The notes under the pieces: generated by a model
Databases searched by the model: none
Told to the model about the DNA's origin: nothing
Seen by the model: the letters and a program-made list of their open reading frames with translations, nothing else
Made by a program: the position numbers and the translations under genes
In this document: in pieces, positions 25,670-34,016 of the stretch
Layout of the letters: every line of letters begins with the position of its first letter
Numbering within the stretch: the first letter of the stretch is position 1
Assembly: GCA_041908065.1 (NCBI GenBank)
Contig: JAYRGC010000028.1
Coordinates: 8,671 to 72,670 of the forward strand
DNA: 64,000 nt
From: JAYRGC01 sp041908065
Lineage (GTDB): Bacteria; Pseudomonadota; Alphaproteobacteria; UBA9219
Reading direction: 5' to 3'

Positions 25670-26239
25670 TCATGACGAAGTCCTGTTTGCGGGCGGCGCA
25701 ACGCCATGCAAAAAGACGCGCTCCATCAAATCCGCTAATCCGGCGCGCGCTACCCTGCCGCGATATTCGGCATCGACCAGACCACTCATCAGGGCGACCC
25801 ATATTTCATTTAAGGCAGCGGCGGGAATGTCGATGCGGAAGACACCCGCTTGCTGGCCGCGCAAAAACAAAGCGTCCATCTTGGCATCCCAATCAAGATC
25901 GGGCGGCGGGCATTCCTGCTCCGGCTTCCAGTAGCGCGTCATAAAAACGGTGATTTCCCAATGTTTCAGGCTGTCTTGGGTTAATCGCCGCAAGGCGTCC
26001 AACGGGGGGGCGGTATCCAGTTCCGCAGCCTCTATGTCTGCGGTAATGACTCGGAGGCCGTAGGCAAACAGGCGTTCAAACAATTCCTCACGGGTACGGT
26101 TAAAGCGGTATAGCGTTGTTCGCCCAATCCCCACCGCTTCCGCCAATTCATTCAGGGAAGCCTTGGGCTGTTTAACCATTGCCAGCGCCAGCGCGTTCAA
26201 AAGGCCGTCATCATCCTTATGCTGATCGGGGAATGCCAT
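25670..26239 (-). CDS. TetR family repressor of the efflux operon
   Basis: 189 residues. Helix-turn-helix ASLNELAEAVGIGRTTLYRFNRTREELFERLF near the N-terminus, then a ligand-binding helical domain with a TetR_C motif similar to regulators of RND pumps. First gene of the efflux operon and divergent from the qorB-like gene; a quasi-palindrome in the shared promoter region (26281-26298) is the likely operator for both sides. Confidence 0.9.
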   Translation of the reverse strand: MAFPDQHKDDDGLLNALALAMVKQPKASLNELAEAVGIGRTTLYRFNRTREELFERLFAYGLRVITADIEAAELDTAPPLDALRRLTQDSLKHWEITVFMTRYWKPEQECPPPDLDWDAKMDALFLRGQQAGVFRIDIPAAALNEIWVALMSGLVDAEYRGRVARAGLADLMERVFLHGVAPPANRTSS

Positions 26240-26280
26240 TTGTTAAACTCTCTCCGTATATGGTCTTGACTGAATCCAAA

Positions 26281-26298
26281 TGGAACATTATTATTCCA
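26281..26298. promoter_or_regulatory. Candidate TetR operator between efflux and qorB operons
   Basis: An 18-base quasi-palindrome TGGAACATTATTATTCCA with 5-base perfect outer arms (TGGAA/TTCCA) in the 115-base divergent promoter region. It lies 42 bases from the TetR start and 57 bases from the qorB-like start. Assignment rests on position and symmetry only. Confidence 0.45.
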
Positions 26299-26354
26299 TA
26301 CCAAACTTAATATAACCGCGCAAGCCCTAAAGTCTAGGGAAAAAGGAGAAAAAC

Positions 26355-27221
26355 ATGGCTATTGGCGTTACAGGCGCAACAGGGCAATTGGGGCAAAAGG
26401 TTATAAAAAGCTTAATCGGTAAGCAGCCTTCTTCCGAAATCGTGGCCATCGTGCGGAACCCTGACAAGGCTGCCCATCTCGGCGTACAGGTGCGTGCCGC
26501 CGACTACGGGAATCCTGCTGCGCTTGAACAGGCGTTTGCCGGGATCAATAAATTGCTGCTGATTTCTTCAAACTCTTTTGGTGAACGAGCAACCCATCAT
26601 TCAAACGTGATAGATGCTGCAAAAAAAGCAGGCGTGGCGCACATCATATATACGGGCATTCTCCACGCCGATGCGCTCAATGTTGAGCTTGCCAGCGACC
26701 ACAAGTTGACCGAAAAAAAACTGGTATCTTCCGGCCTGCCATTCACCGTTCTGCGTAACGGCTGGTATTGGGAGAACCACACAATCAGTATCGCTCCCGC
26801 GCTGACACATGGCGCACTGGTCGGCAGTTCAGGTGATGGCCGAATTTCCTACGCATCCCGCTAGGACTTTGCCGATGCTGCCGTTGCCGTACTGACGGGC
26901 GGTGGGCATGAAGGCAAGTTGTACGAATTGGCAGGTGATCACGGCCACACGCTGTCTGACCTAGCCGCAGAGGCCGCACGGCAAAGTGGGAAGCCATTAG
27001 CGTACCACAATCTTGAAAAAACTGCTCATGCTGAATTCCTTGCAAGCGTTGGATTACCTCCATCGTTTGCCACGATCCTTGCTGAAGTGGAATCCCGCGC
27101 TCTTGGTGCAGGACAGTTGTTTGACAACAGCCATGCGCTTTCCCGTCTGATCGGCAGACCGACCACAACGCTGGAACAGGCCGTTGCCGATGCGCTGCGA
27201 GAAATTAAGGAGAAGAAATGA
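26355..27221 (+). pseudogene. NAD(P)H:quinone oxidoreductase 2-like (QorB/YtfG), amber-interrupted
   Basis: A single frame of 288 residues interrupted only by TAG at 26862-26864 (codon 170). Before it, IGVTGATGQLGQKVIKSL is the NAD(P)-binding loop of NmrA-like SDRs and the rest matches QorB; after it the same frame continues with DFADAAVAVLTGGGHEGK to the normal C-terminus. One base change would restore the gene. As it stands it makes a 169-residue N-terminal protein unless suppressed. Starts with AAGGAG. It would reduce quinones; the DoxX gene overlaps its stop (ATGA). Confidence 0.85.
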
Positions 27222-27568
27222 TCGGTGGAATAAGCATTGCATCCATTCTTGCCTGGGTTTTAACAGCGTTCTTTGTCGTAGGCGGGATTGTGAATTGGGC
27301 TGCGCCTGCTGGCATCAAGAAAGATTATCGACGCTGGGGCTATCCACGGTGGTTTCACTATGTAACAGCTATCCTTGAATTTTCTGTGTCAGTATTGCTG
27401 TTTTTCCCTGAAACACGGTTGTGGGGGGCCGCGATGGGCGCCGCCGTTATGGCTGCGGCTCTCGGTACGCTTGTTATCCACCGCGAATATGCACACGCGA
27501 TTGCTCCGGCAATTGTTCTTATTCTCGTCGCTTCGACAGGATGGCTGGCATGGGAGCCTATCCCATGA
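27218..27568 (+). CDS. DoxX-like membrane protein
   Basis: 116 residues, four predicted membrane helices. The DoxX-like pattern is seen in FFVVGGIVNWAAPAGIKKDY, RWFHYVTAILEFSVSVLLFF and the later AAVMAAALGTLVIHREY. Members of this family often accompany quinone reductases and have roles linked to quinone or thiol redox. Coupled to the interrupted qorB-like gene by an ATGA overlap. Confidence 0.85.
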   Translation: MIGGISIASILAWVLTAFFVVGGIVNWAAPAGIKKDYRRWGYPRWFHYVTAILEFSVSVLLFFPETRLWGAAMGAAVMAAALGTLVIHREYAHAIAPAIVLILVASTGWLAWEPIP

Positions 27569-27596
27569 GTAAAACAGAAAACAAAGGAAACAGAAA

Positions 27597-27818
27597 ATGA
27601 CGCCTTCCAAGAAAAAACAGATTATCACTGGTATTCTCATGACAACTGTGATGGCGCTGACGCTGTCCGGTTTCTTTTCTCTGATTTACATGGGCTTCAC
27701 CCTGGAATGGGTGGGGGTCTGGGCTAGGAATTTTGCGATGGGCTGGCCCGTAGGATTCATCGTTTCACTAATTGCGGCTGGCCCTGTTCAGCGGCTGGCT
27801 GGCCGATTGGCAGACTGA
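27597..27818 (+). CDS. DUF2798 small membrane protein
   Basis: 73 residues with two membrane helices. The DUF2798 signature MTTVMALTLSGFFSLIYMGF and WARNFAMGWPVGFIVSLIAAG, PVQRLAGRL, is clear. Function unknown; frequently found near transport or stress genes. Third gene of the divergent cargo operon. Confidence 0.88.
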   Translation: MTPSKKKQIITGILMTTVMALTLSGFFSLIYMGFTLEWVGVWARNFAMGWPVGFIVSLIAAGPVQRLAGRLAD

Positions 27819-27884
27819 CATGGACAACGGTATGAAGCCGAGAAAACGTGTTATCGTTATCCACCGCAATTCAAGGAAATAGCC

Positions 27885-28295
27885 ATGTTTATCGACGCTG
27901 CCCGTTTCCCCATTGTCTACATGCACCATGACCGCCCGGAAGAACCAGGCGTGGATAGTTTCACGGTGTTTGAACAGCTACTCGACCGCGAAATGCCGTT
28001 CGTGCTGATTGGTTATCCCGAAGCAGAACACAGCGAAGACCATAACCAGCGCAAGCAGGTTGTTCTTTGGATGAAAGCCAATCGCAAACGCCTTCAGCGG
28101 CTCGTTTTTGGCATGGTCCAGGTGGAGCCATCTTTGGCGAAACGCTTGGTTGCCAAGGGATTCGCTGTGGCGTTTCGCAAGTTCTGGAGCTACCCCCTGA
28201 TCATTGCCGAGTCCGACCAGCAGGCGCTGTCGTTTGCCGAACGCCTGCTGGCGGGCGAGGATGCGTCAGCCTTGTCCAAGCCCATAATGGAATAG
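27885..28295 (+). CDS. Conserved-type protein of unknown function
   Basis: 136 residues, soluble, with an AGGAAA ribosome binding site. The pattern FPIVYMHHDRPEE, then QVVLWMKANRKRLQRLVFGMVQVEP and FRKFWSYPLIIAES, recalls a family of small bacterial proteins that I remember without a name; a STAS-like alpha/beta fold is possible. Likely in the same operon as the flanking cargo genes. Confidence 0.6.
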   Translation: MFIDAARFPIVYMHHDRPEEPGVDSFTVFEQLLDREMPFVLIGYPEAEHSEDHNQRKQVVLWMKANRKRLQRLVFGMVQVEPSLAKRLVAKGFAVAFRKFWSYPLIIAESDQQALSFAERLLAGEDASALSKPIME

Positions 28296-28323
28296 AAGAA
28301 ACACTAAATAAGAAAGATAAAAT

Positions 28324-28731
28324 ATGAAGCCGCCGCGCGCTTATCATGTTTTTGCGATACTGGCCGGATTGCTCGGACTGTACGGCGTTGCGGCCAGCGC
28401 GATTGCCGCCCACGCTATCCCCGATGCCCAAGCAGCCACCCGCGTATCCACCGCCGCCTTCTATGCTCTGATTCATGCCGCAGTTTTGCTTGGCTGGCGC
28501 AGTAGAGGCTGGCCGGAAATCCTTGTAAAAGGATTGCTCGTTTGCGGCGTGGTATTTTTCAGCGGGTCTTTGACCTTGACTTATGGCGCAGACATTGGCG
28601 GCTTTACAAAGCTGGCCCCGATAGGCGGAACCGTTCTTTTATTCGGCTGGTTTTGTCTCATCCTAGCCTCGGCACGCACGGCTCTGTTTCAAAAAACTGA
28701 TTCTCGCGGATGGAATTCAAGATCGCGGTAA
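28324..28731 (+). CDS. DUF423-like membrane protein
   Basis: 135 residues with four membrane helices: AILAGLLGLYGVAASAIAAHA, VSTAAFYALIHAAVLLG, ILVKGLLVCGVVFFSGSLTL and IGGTVLLFGWFCLILAS. The YALIHAAVLL and FSGSLTL motifs are typical of DUF423 (YwdK/YgdD type). Function unknown. Last cargo gene before the phage early region. Confidence 0.85.
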   Translation: MKPPRAYHVFAILAGLLGLYGVAASAIAAHAIPDAQAATRVSTAAFYALIHAAVLLGWRSRGWPEILVKGLLVCGVVFFSGSLTLTYGADIGGFTKLAPIGGTVLLFGWFCLILASARTALFQKTDSRGWNSRSR

Positions 28732-29219
28732 AAAATCCCCATGCCATGCAGATTTCTTCATACTCATGTATTGGCGTGAAAATATTTTCCAGCATGTTTC
28801 TCACCCTAAAATCACACTCTGATATTCATGTGCGATTCCGTACATGGCTGAGTTCTAAGCATTAGTACAAAAATTTACCTGTTATTTTTCAAGCCATATC
28901 CGATTTGGAAGTAAGTATCAGTGTGAAAGGTGCGTCCTTGTGACGACGCGCAGCATTCATACGCTCACATCCATATCGCCGTAAAAGCACTGATATTCCG
29001 TCAGCCGCATAGCGATGAACCATCCCCGGAAAGGGAAGATGTTAGCGTCGCTATGAACAAGAACCATGCTGAACAGATTTATAATTACAACCTGAGCGGG
29101 CGTGCGCCAGCGGGGTGCGGCTTTCGTGTACCCCGTCAACACGCATGATCTGGATTCAGACCGCGTAATATCACTTCGCCGTTCTTCTTTTTTCCTGGGC
29201 CTAGTCAGGGAAAAAGAAA
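28732..29219. other. Intergenic stretch at cargo/phage junction, no gene seen
   Basis: About 490 AT-rich bases. Two short frames (about 28930-29148) show no plausible protein. The stretch marks the change from cargo to phage early genes and may hold the promoter of the sigma-like gene. No tRNA, no terminator with T-run and no IS end recognised. Confidence 0.4.
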
Positions 29220-29792
29220 ATGGCCCGCAACCGCTACAGCGGCGTAGATTCCTACGCCGCTTTTTTTATTGCCTATAAAGCGAAAATCCTCACCAGAATG
29301 CCGATATTCACGCTGGATGATTTTGATGATCTCCAGCAGGAATTGATGCTGGCCTATCTTCACGCATGGCCGAGCTTCGATCCCGCCAAGGGCGACCGGC
29401 GCAGCTTCATTAAAACCGTGGTCAACACGAAAGCCCTTATGTTGGTACGCGATATGGAGCGCCAGAAACGATGGACGGGCGCGCGCACCGTTTCTCTTTC
29501 TGCGCCGGTGGGCGATGGCGATGATGCCGTGACGCTGGCCGACACCATCGACCATGAAAGCGGCCTGTGGGGTGATGCGTTCCGTGAGCAAAGCCAGATT
29601 TTCGCAGAACAGAAAATGGATGTCGGGCGGATGCTGGCCGCTATGCCGGATGATCTGCGCCAGACCTATGATCTGTTGTCAGAATATGGCGTGTCCGAAG
29701 CTGCCGATCTGCTGGGCATCCCCCGCACCACCATGTCCAGCCGCCTGAAAAAGTTAAGGAAATTTGTCGAGGACTACATGGCGCAAAAATAA
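29220..29792 (+). CDS. Phage sigma-70-like (ECF-type) transcription factor
   Basis: 190 residues. Region 2-like part FDDLQQELMLAYLHAWPSFDPAKG, RRSFIKTVVNTKALMLVRDM, and a region 4-like helix-turn-helix at the C-terminus (EYGVSEAADLLGIPRTTMSSRLKKLRKFV). This layout is that of a small sigma factor, and such proteins sit at the head of early regions in related prophages. It may direct RNA polymerase to phage promoters; the two copies of a 29-bp element upstream of 33002 and 38191 are candidates. Direct proof is missing. Confidence 0.72.
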   Translation: MARNRYSGVDSYAAFFIAYKAKILTRMPIFTLDDFDDLQQELMLAYLHAWPSFDPAKGDRRSFIKTVVNTKALMLVRDMERQKRWTGARTVSLSAPVGDGDDAVTLADTIDHESGLWGDAFREQSQIFAEQKMDVGRMLAAMPDDLRQTYDLLSEYGVSEAADLLGIPRTTMSSRLKKLRKFVEDYMAQK

Positions 29793-29801
29793 TTCCCTGC
29801 C

Positions 29802-29870
29802 GCATCGTCGTTTTCAGGCCGGACGGCATACCAGCCCTGTGTGACCACCCCACACGCGAAAGGACAAGGT
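29802..29870 (+). promoter_or_regulatory. Shared phage leader motif, copy 2
   Basis: Leader of the 29871 gene. It shares with the leader at 16261-16324 the words CATCGTCG, AGGC, GGCATACC, GACCA, ACA and GAAAGG in the same order and similar spacing. A weak stem TGCCG/CGGCA brackets its first part. Confidence 0.45.
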
Positions 29871-30080
29871 ATGGATCAGGCACAAAACAGCGAAATGGCG
29901 ATGTTCAAATGGGTGCAGCACACCCCCGTGGGGCAGTTAAAAGCCCTGACGGACGAACGCTTGCAAGAAATCCGCGAAACGCTGGTCAAGGAGGTACGCG
30001 AAGTTGGTCGCGCCCTGCAATGGGTTGACGGCGTTATCAAGCTGAAAACCATCGAGCGCGACAAGGCCGCGAAAGCGTGA
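29871..30080 (+). CDS. Small phage protein, unknown
   Basis: 69 residues from ATG 29871 with AAAGGACAAGG upstream. Mostly helical with charged heptads (ERLQEIRETLVKEVREVGRAL), likely a coiled coil. It directly precedes the primase-helicase gene and is probably cotranscribed. No family recognised. Confidence 0.6.
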   Translation: MDQAQNSEMAMFKWVQHTPVGQLKALTDERLQEIRETLVKEVREVGRALQWVDGVIKLKTIERDKAAKA

Positions 30081-30084
30081 TGCG

Positions 30085-32214
30085 GTGACGCTGGACAGAA
30101 CAGCACCGCCGAAAATCATTCCGCTTAAGCCGCCATCGGCTTCGGAGCTTCGCCCCCGTTTATTAAATGCCTTGCCTTCCGTTCTGCTGACGCTGTTGCC
30201 GACCGGCATTATCCGTGGCCGGAAATTCATGGTCGGGGACATCGGCGGCAATAAGGGCGACAGCCTGGTTGTTGAATTGCACGGGGACAAGGCCGGACTC
30301 TGGCATGATTTTGCCACCGGCGCTGGCGGCGATATTTTTGACCTGTGGGCAGCGGTCAAGGGCTTCGACAAGCAAACCCAATTCCCTGCACTGTTGCAGG
30401 ATATTCAAAGCCAGATCGGCGCTGGTCTGCCAGCGCAGCCCGTTTCCCGATCTTCCCCATCGACCCGCAAACTCGGAAAGCCCACCGCAAAATGGGATTA
30501 CACCGATGGCGCTGGTCAGGTGATCGCATCCGTCTATCGCTACGATCTGGCGGACGGCTCCAAGGAATTCAGGCCGTGGGATGCCGCGCGCGGGGTCATG
30601 AAAGCGCCAGAAATTCGCCCGCTTTATAACCAGCCAGGTCTGAAAACCGCCGAACAGGTTGTTCTGGTCGAAGGCGAGAAATGCGCCGAAGCCCTGATCT
30701 CGGTGGGCGTGTGCGCGACTACGGCCATGAACGGCGCGAAAGCGCCGGTGGCTAAAACGGATTGGTCGCCGCTTCAGGGCAAAAAAGTGATTATCTGGCC
30801 GGATCACGACGAGCCAGGGCTGGATTACGCACGCAACGCGGCCAGCGCCGCCGCCCGCGCTGGCGCCATCCATGTTCACATCCTGAAAATCCCGCTCGAA
30901 AAACCGAAAGCCTGGGATGCCGCCGACGCGGTGGCTGAAGGGCTGGATATTCCGGCCATCATCCGAAGCTGGGAACGACTGGTCGCCAAGGATACGCCGC
31001 CACCACGCAAAACCCTGCCGCTATACAGCATTGCCGAATTACAGCGGGACAACAGCCCGATCCCCGACGATCTGATTTCCCCGCGCATCCTGACACCGGG
31101 CGGGTTGCTGGTATTCGGCGGTGCGCCGAAGGTGGGTAAAAGTGATTTCCTGATCACACTTCTGGCGCACATGGCGGGCGGCGCGGCATTTCTGGGCATG
31201 AGCTGCAAACGCCCGTTGCGCGTCTTTTATCTGCAAGCCGAGGTGCAATATCACTATCTGCGGGAGCGTGTGCAGCGGCTGGCATTGACCGATGCCGCAA
31301 CTTTGTTCCTCAACGCCAATTTTATCGTCACGCCGCAGATTTCGATTGTGCTGGATGAAGCTGGCATTGAAGCGGTGGTGGATGCCATCCATCAGCGGTT
31401 TTCGGATGCGCCGCCCGACATCATTGCCATCGACCCGCTGCGTAACGTGTTCGACGGCGGTGGTCTGGGCGGTGAAAACGATAATGACGCGATGATGTTT
31501 TTTCTGGCGCAGCGCCTTGAAGAACTGCGCCGCCGCGTCAATCCCAGCGCCGGAATCATCCTCGCGCATCACACCCGCAAACTGTTCAAGAAAACGGCGG
31601 AAGAAGACCCGTTTCAGGCGTTAAGCGGCGCTGGTGCGCTGCGTTCCTATTACACCTCCGGCATCATGCTCCATCGGCTTGATGAAAAGCGGCCAGAGCG
31701 GTTGTTGCTTTTTGAATTACGGAACGGGCCGGAATTGCCACCAAAGATGGTCGTGCGCGCCGCGCGGGGCTGGGAAGAAGTCGAAAACTACGCCGCGCGT
31801 CTGGCTTTCAAAGAGCAAGGCGAACGCCAGGATGCCGAACGGCTGCGAAAGACCGACACCATCATCCACCTGATTTATGAACAGGCGCAAACGGGAAAGA
31901 TTTATACCGCCAACCAGTTTGCGGAAACTTTCGAGAACAAGGAGGGCTTGGGCGGCAGCCGCACCATCCGCGAACGGTTGAGCGTGCTGGCCACCAAGGG
32001 CCATGTAAAATTCTTCAAGAACGCCGACGCTTATGGCCTGCCGCTGCTGGCGCGCAGCCGCCAAGGGTATCTCTGCGTCGATGGCATGATGCTGAACACG
32101 GGCCGCCTAGTCATGCCGACGCATTACAAGGATTCACAATCCGGCGAAATCCTGCCCGTGGTTTACACGCCCAGCCTCCCGTTTTCCGCCGCCGATGGCG
32201 AGGAGGAATCGTGA
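30085..32214 (+). CDS. Phage primase-helicase (Toprim plus RepA/DnaB-like ATPase)
   Basis: 709 residues starting with GTG at 30085. An N-terminal primase-like segment with GDIGGNKGDSLVVELHGDKAGLWHDF-type zinc-free region is followed by a Toprim domain (VVLVEGEKCAEAL at about 192, then WPDHDEPGLDYA), and a RecA-fold ATPase with Walker A GGAPKVGKSD (about 344-353), Walker B IIAIDPLRNVFDGG and ILAHHTRK. It combines primer synthesis and DNA unwinding, as in replicative modules of phages and plasmids. The C-terminal 150 residues look like a winged-helix region. A cluster of repeats that could be the origin follows at 32232-32395. Confidence 0.85.
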   Translation: MTLDRTAPPKIIPLKPPSASELRPRLLNALPSVLLTLLPTGIIRGRKFMVGDIGGNKGDSLVVELHGDKAGLWHDFATGAGGDIFDLWAAVKGFDKQTQFPALLQDIQSQIGAGLPAQPVSRSSPSTRKLGKPTAKWDYTDGAGQVIASVYRYDLADGSKEFRPWDAARGVMKAPEIRPLYNQPGLKTAEQVVLVEGEKCAEALISVGVCATTAMNGAKAPVAKTDWSPLQGKKVIIWPDHDEPGLDYARNAASAAARAGAIHVHILKIPLEKPKAWDAADAVAEGLDIPAIIRSWERLVAKDTPPPRKTLPLYSIAELQRDNSPIPDDLISPRILTPGGLLVFGGAPKVGKSDFLITLLAHMAGGAAFLGMSCKRPLRVFYLQAEVQYHYLRERVQRLALTDAATLFLNANFIVTPQISIVLDEAGIEAVVDAIHQRFSDAPPDIIAIDPLRNVFDGGGLGGENDNDAMMFFLAQRLEELRRRVNPSAGIILAHHTRKLFKKTAEEDPFQALSGAGALRSYYTSGIMLHRLDEKRPERLLLFELRNGPELPPKMVVRAARGWEEVENYAARLAFKEQGERQDAERLRKTDTIIHLIYEQAQTGKIYTANQFAETFENKEGLGGSRTIRERLSVLATKGHVKFFKNADAYGLPLLARSRQGYLCVDGMMLNTGRLVMPTHYKDSQSGEILPVVYTPSLPFSAADGEEES

Positions 32215-32484
32215 TGCGCGTTTTTGCCAACTGCCGACTGACTGCCAACGCCTTGCCGACTGAATCCCGCGCAAGACCGCGTGGCACAACGCTTTCCCTT
32301 CAAAATCCAGTCGGCAGCTTCCGACTGATTTTGCCAACTTGCCGACTGGCGATAAGCCAGCGTTTTCAGCGTGTTCCGTCAGTCGGCAGTCGGCAGACAT
32401 CCCCTTACTCCTACGGAGTAATGCCGCCGCCATCTGACATGGCGGCGGGCATTCCCCATCCACCCACCGTGAAAGGACAGCCGC
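32215..32484. repeat. Iteron-like TGCCGACTG cluster and shared leader motif copy 3
   Basis: The 9-mer TGCCGACTG occurs forward at 32232, 32254 and 32340, and reversed (CAGTCGGCA) at 32308, 32380 and 32387, with a partial copy at 32321. Six copies in 165 bases directly after the primase-helicase gene suggest initiator-binding iterons or an operator. Then a strong hairpin (atgccgccgcca 32421-32432, tggcggcgggcat 32440-32452) precedes the 32485 gene; its downstream part (GCATTCC, CCACC, GAAAGGACA) resembles leader copies 1 and 2. A 94-codon frame across the cluster looks non-coding. Confidence 0.6.
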
Positions 32485-32883
32485 ATGTACGATGATGAAA
32501 AACAGAAGAAACAACTGAACGAACGAGAGTCTTTTGTCGAAGATCGCATTCAATCCGCCGCGCGCACGCTGCGCCGGTTGCCGGATACCCGCGTGCAGGG
32601 ATATTTCAACACCTGGCCCGCGATCATCCGCGAACCGCTGGAAATCTTGCAGATGGAACCGGAACGGATGCGCGTGCGTCCGTCGCAGCAGGACATTACC
32701 GACATGGAAGAAGTTTTGTTCATCTGGCTGAAGTGGCTGGATCCCGACGAACGCCGCCTGGTTTGGCTACGGGCCGAGCGTGTGCGCTGGAAACTGATCT
32801 GTGGGCGCTTCGGTGTGGGACGCACCAAGGCGTGGGAAATGTACCGCCGCGCGCTGGCGCGGATAGCCGCAAAATTGCGATGA
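32485..32883 (+). CDS. DUF6362-type phage protein with helix-turn-helix
   Basis: 132 residues. The middle WPAIIREPLEILQMEPERMRVRPS and the C-terminal RVRWKLICGRFGVGRTKAWEMYRRAL fit DUF6362, small phage proteins with a C-terminal helix-turn-helix. In many prophages it lies between replication and packaging genes. A transcriptional role is likely but unproven. GAAAGGA precedes ATG 32485. Confidence 0.75.
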   Translation: MYDDEKQKKQLNERESFVEDRIQSAARTLRRLPDTRVQGYFNTWPAIIREPLEILQMEPERMRVRPSQQDITDMEEVLFIWLKWLDPDERRLVWLRAERVRWKLICGRFGVGRTKAWEMYRRALARIAAKLR

Positions 32884-32949
32884 ATTTTAGGATAATCAAA
32901 TGATCGTCTATGGCCGATTTTTGCAATCATTTCATAGCCTTATTCGCTT

Positions 32950-32978
32950 GATAAGTGCCGCGAATGAAGCGTTCATGG
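32950..32978 (+). promoter_or_regulatory. 29-bp shared upstream element, copy A
   Basis: GATAAGTGCCG, one variable base, GAATGAAGCG, TTCATGG. It recurs with one mismatch, inverted in the genome, at 38211-38239, at nearly the same distance before the DUF3489 gene. It contains the palindrome ATGAAGCGTTCAT (32964-32976). More matching words (TGATC, TGGCCGA, ATCA) lie 30-70 bases upstream in both. Probably a phage promoter or operator; it lies 23 bases before the start at 33002. Confidence 0.7.
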
Positions 32979-33001
32979 ATGTATAAGCAAAGGAGAAAAC
33001 C

Positions 33002-33520
33002 ATGAAAAACACCGCAATTTTACCGACCGAAAACAAAGAATGGGGCTTCTGGGGAACCAGCGCCCGCAACGGCTACGATGCCGAACTGACATGGGATGCC
33101 GCCAGCCGCTTTTTGGCAGCCGAATTTGAATTAACCCCCGAACAGGCCCGCGACGTGCTGGACGCGCGCTTCGGCCGCCACCTTGCCGATGACCTGAGCT
33201 TCATCGAGAACGGCAAGGACAACGCCAAAGGCCCGATCAACACCGCCGCCATCACCAAGCACCTGACGATGCGGGTGGCGGACAGAGGCTGGCGCGATTG
33301 CTTTGAAAACGCCATACGCGAAGCCACGGGCAAAACCTTCCCGCGCAAAGCGCCGATGACCAAGGACGCGCTTTTTACGCTGATCGCCCAGCAGCATCTC
33401 AGCATTGAAACGCTGGTCGAGCGCAAATCAGATGGGTTGGATTTTCACGATGTCGCGGTTTGGAGCGTCAAGGACGCGCTGGAAGCCGCTTACGAAGCTG
33501 GCCGCAAGGCGCGGAAATAA
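33002..33520 (+). CDS. Phage protein with DUF6900 C-terminal domain
   Basis: 172 residues. N-terminal part starts MKNTAILPTENKEWGFWGT and is otherwise unrecognised. The C-terminal 55 residues (TLIAQQHLSIETLVERKSD, then HDVAVWSVKDALEAAYEAGR) match DUF6900, a small domain of uncharacterised phage and plasmid proteins. AAAGGAG precedes the ATG. The 29-bp shared element lies just upstream, implying regulation with the DUF3489 gene. Confidence 0.75.
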   Translation: MKNTAILPTENKEWGFWGTSARNGYDAELTWDAASRFLAAEFELTPEQARDVLDARFGRHLADDLSFIENGKDNAKGPINTAAITKHLTMRVADRGWRDCFENAIREATGKTFPRKAPMTKDALFTLIAQQHLSIETLVERKSDGLDFHDVAVWSVKDALEAAYEAGRKARK

Positions 33521-33531
33521 GGGAGGCAATA

Positions 33532-33969
33532 ATGAAGCTGCATTTTTCTTGGAACGAAATCGAAAAACTGATTGAAGAAGTCAACACAGCCAAGACCGCC
33601 CGAACCCTTTACGAGGAAGAGACAGGCAAAGGCCTGTGGCTGGTTGGCGATCACGGCGTGTACCTGATGCCCAACACGACTGACGGGGTTCACCACAGCA
33701 ATCTGGGCAAGGACGACCACCGCCTTGTCGTCTACGCCAGAGAATGCAATCCCGATACGATGGAGTTTGACGACTGGTGGGATAACAAGCGTCGCTCCTT
33801 CGGTGGTGACGATGGCGTGGAGTTCCTGGATTTGAAAGAAATTCAGGCGCTGGCCGCGCGCGGATCCGTGGACGGCCACAGGCCGGACAGCCTCGCCCTC
33901 AGCTTTTCCCCCGGCCAGTTTGCCTTGAGCGTTGTGTTCAAGCTGCCGAAGAAAAATGTCCGAACATAA
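33532..33969 (+). CDS. DUF3085 domain protein
   Basis: 145 residues from ATG 33532, 11 bases after the preceding gene with GGGAGG between. The DUF3085 core is seen in LWLVGDHGVYLMPNTTDG and the later LVVYARECNPDTMEFDDWWDNKR. Such proteins are common beside DUF6900 genes on plasmids and phages and may be anti-restriction or regulatory; no role is proven. Confidence 0.8.
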   Translation: MKLHFSWNEIEKLIEEVNTAKTARTLYEEETGKGLWLVGDHGVYLMPNTTDGVHHSNLGKDDHRLVVYARECNPDTMEFDDWWDNKRRSFGGDDGVEFLDLKEIQALAARGSVDGHRPDSLALSFSPGQFALSVVFKLPKKNVRT

Positions 33970-34016
33970 TTCTTACGGACAACGCGAACAATTCCTGGCA
34001 TCTTAATACCTATCCT

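Noticed and set aside
32211..32495. A 94-codon frame across the TGCCGACTG repeats
   Set aside because: Its residues only reflect the repeated DNA and it lacks a ribosome binding site; read instead as a repeat cluster and leader.
33954..33968. AAAATGTCCGAACAT repeated exactly at 63918-63932
   Set aside because: A single 15-base match is expected about once or twice by chance in 64 kb, and one copy lies inside a coding end.
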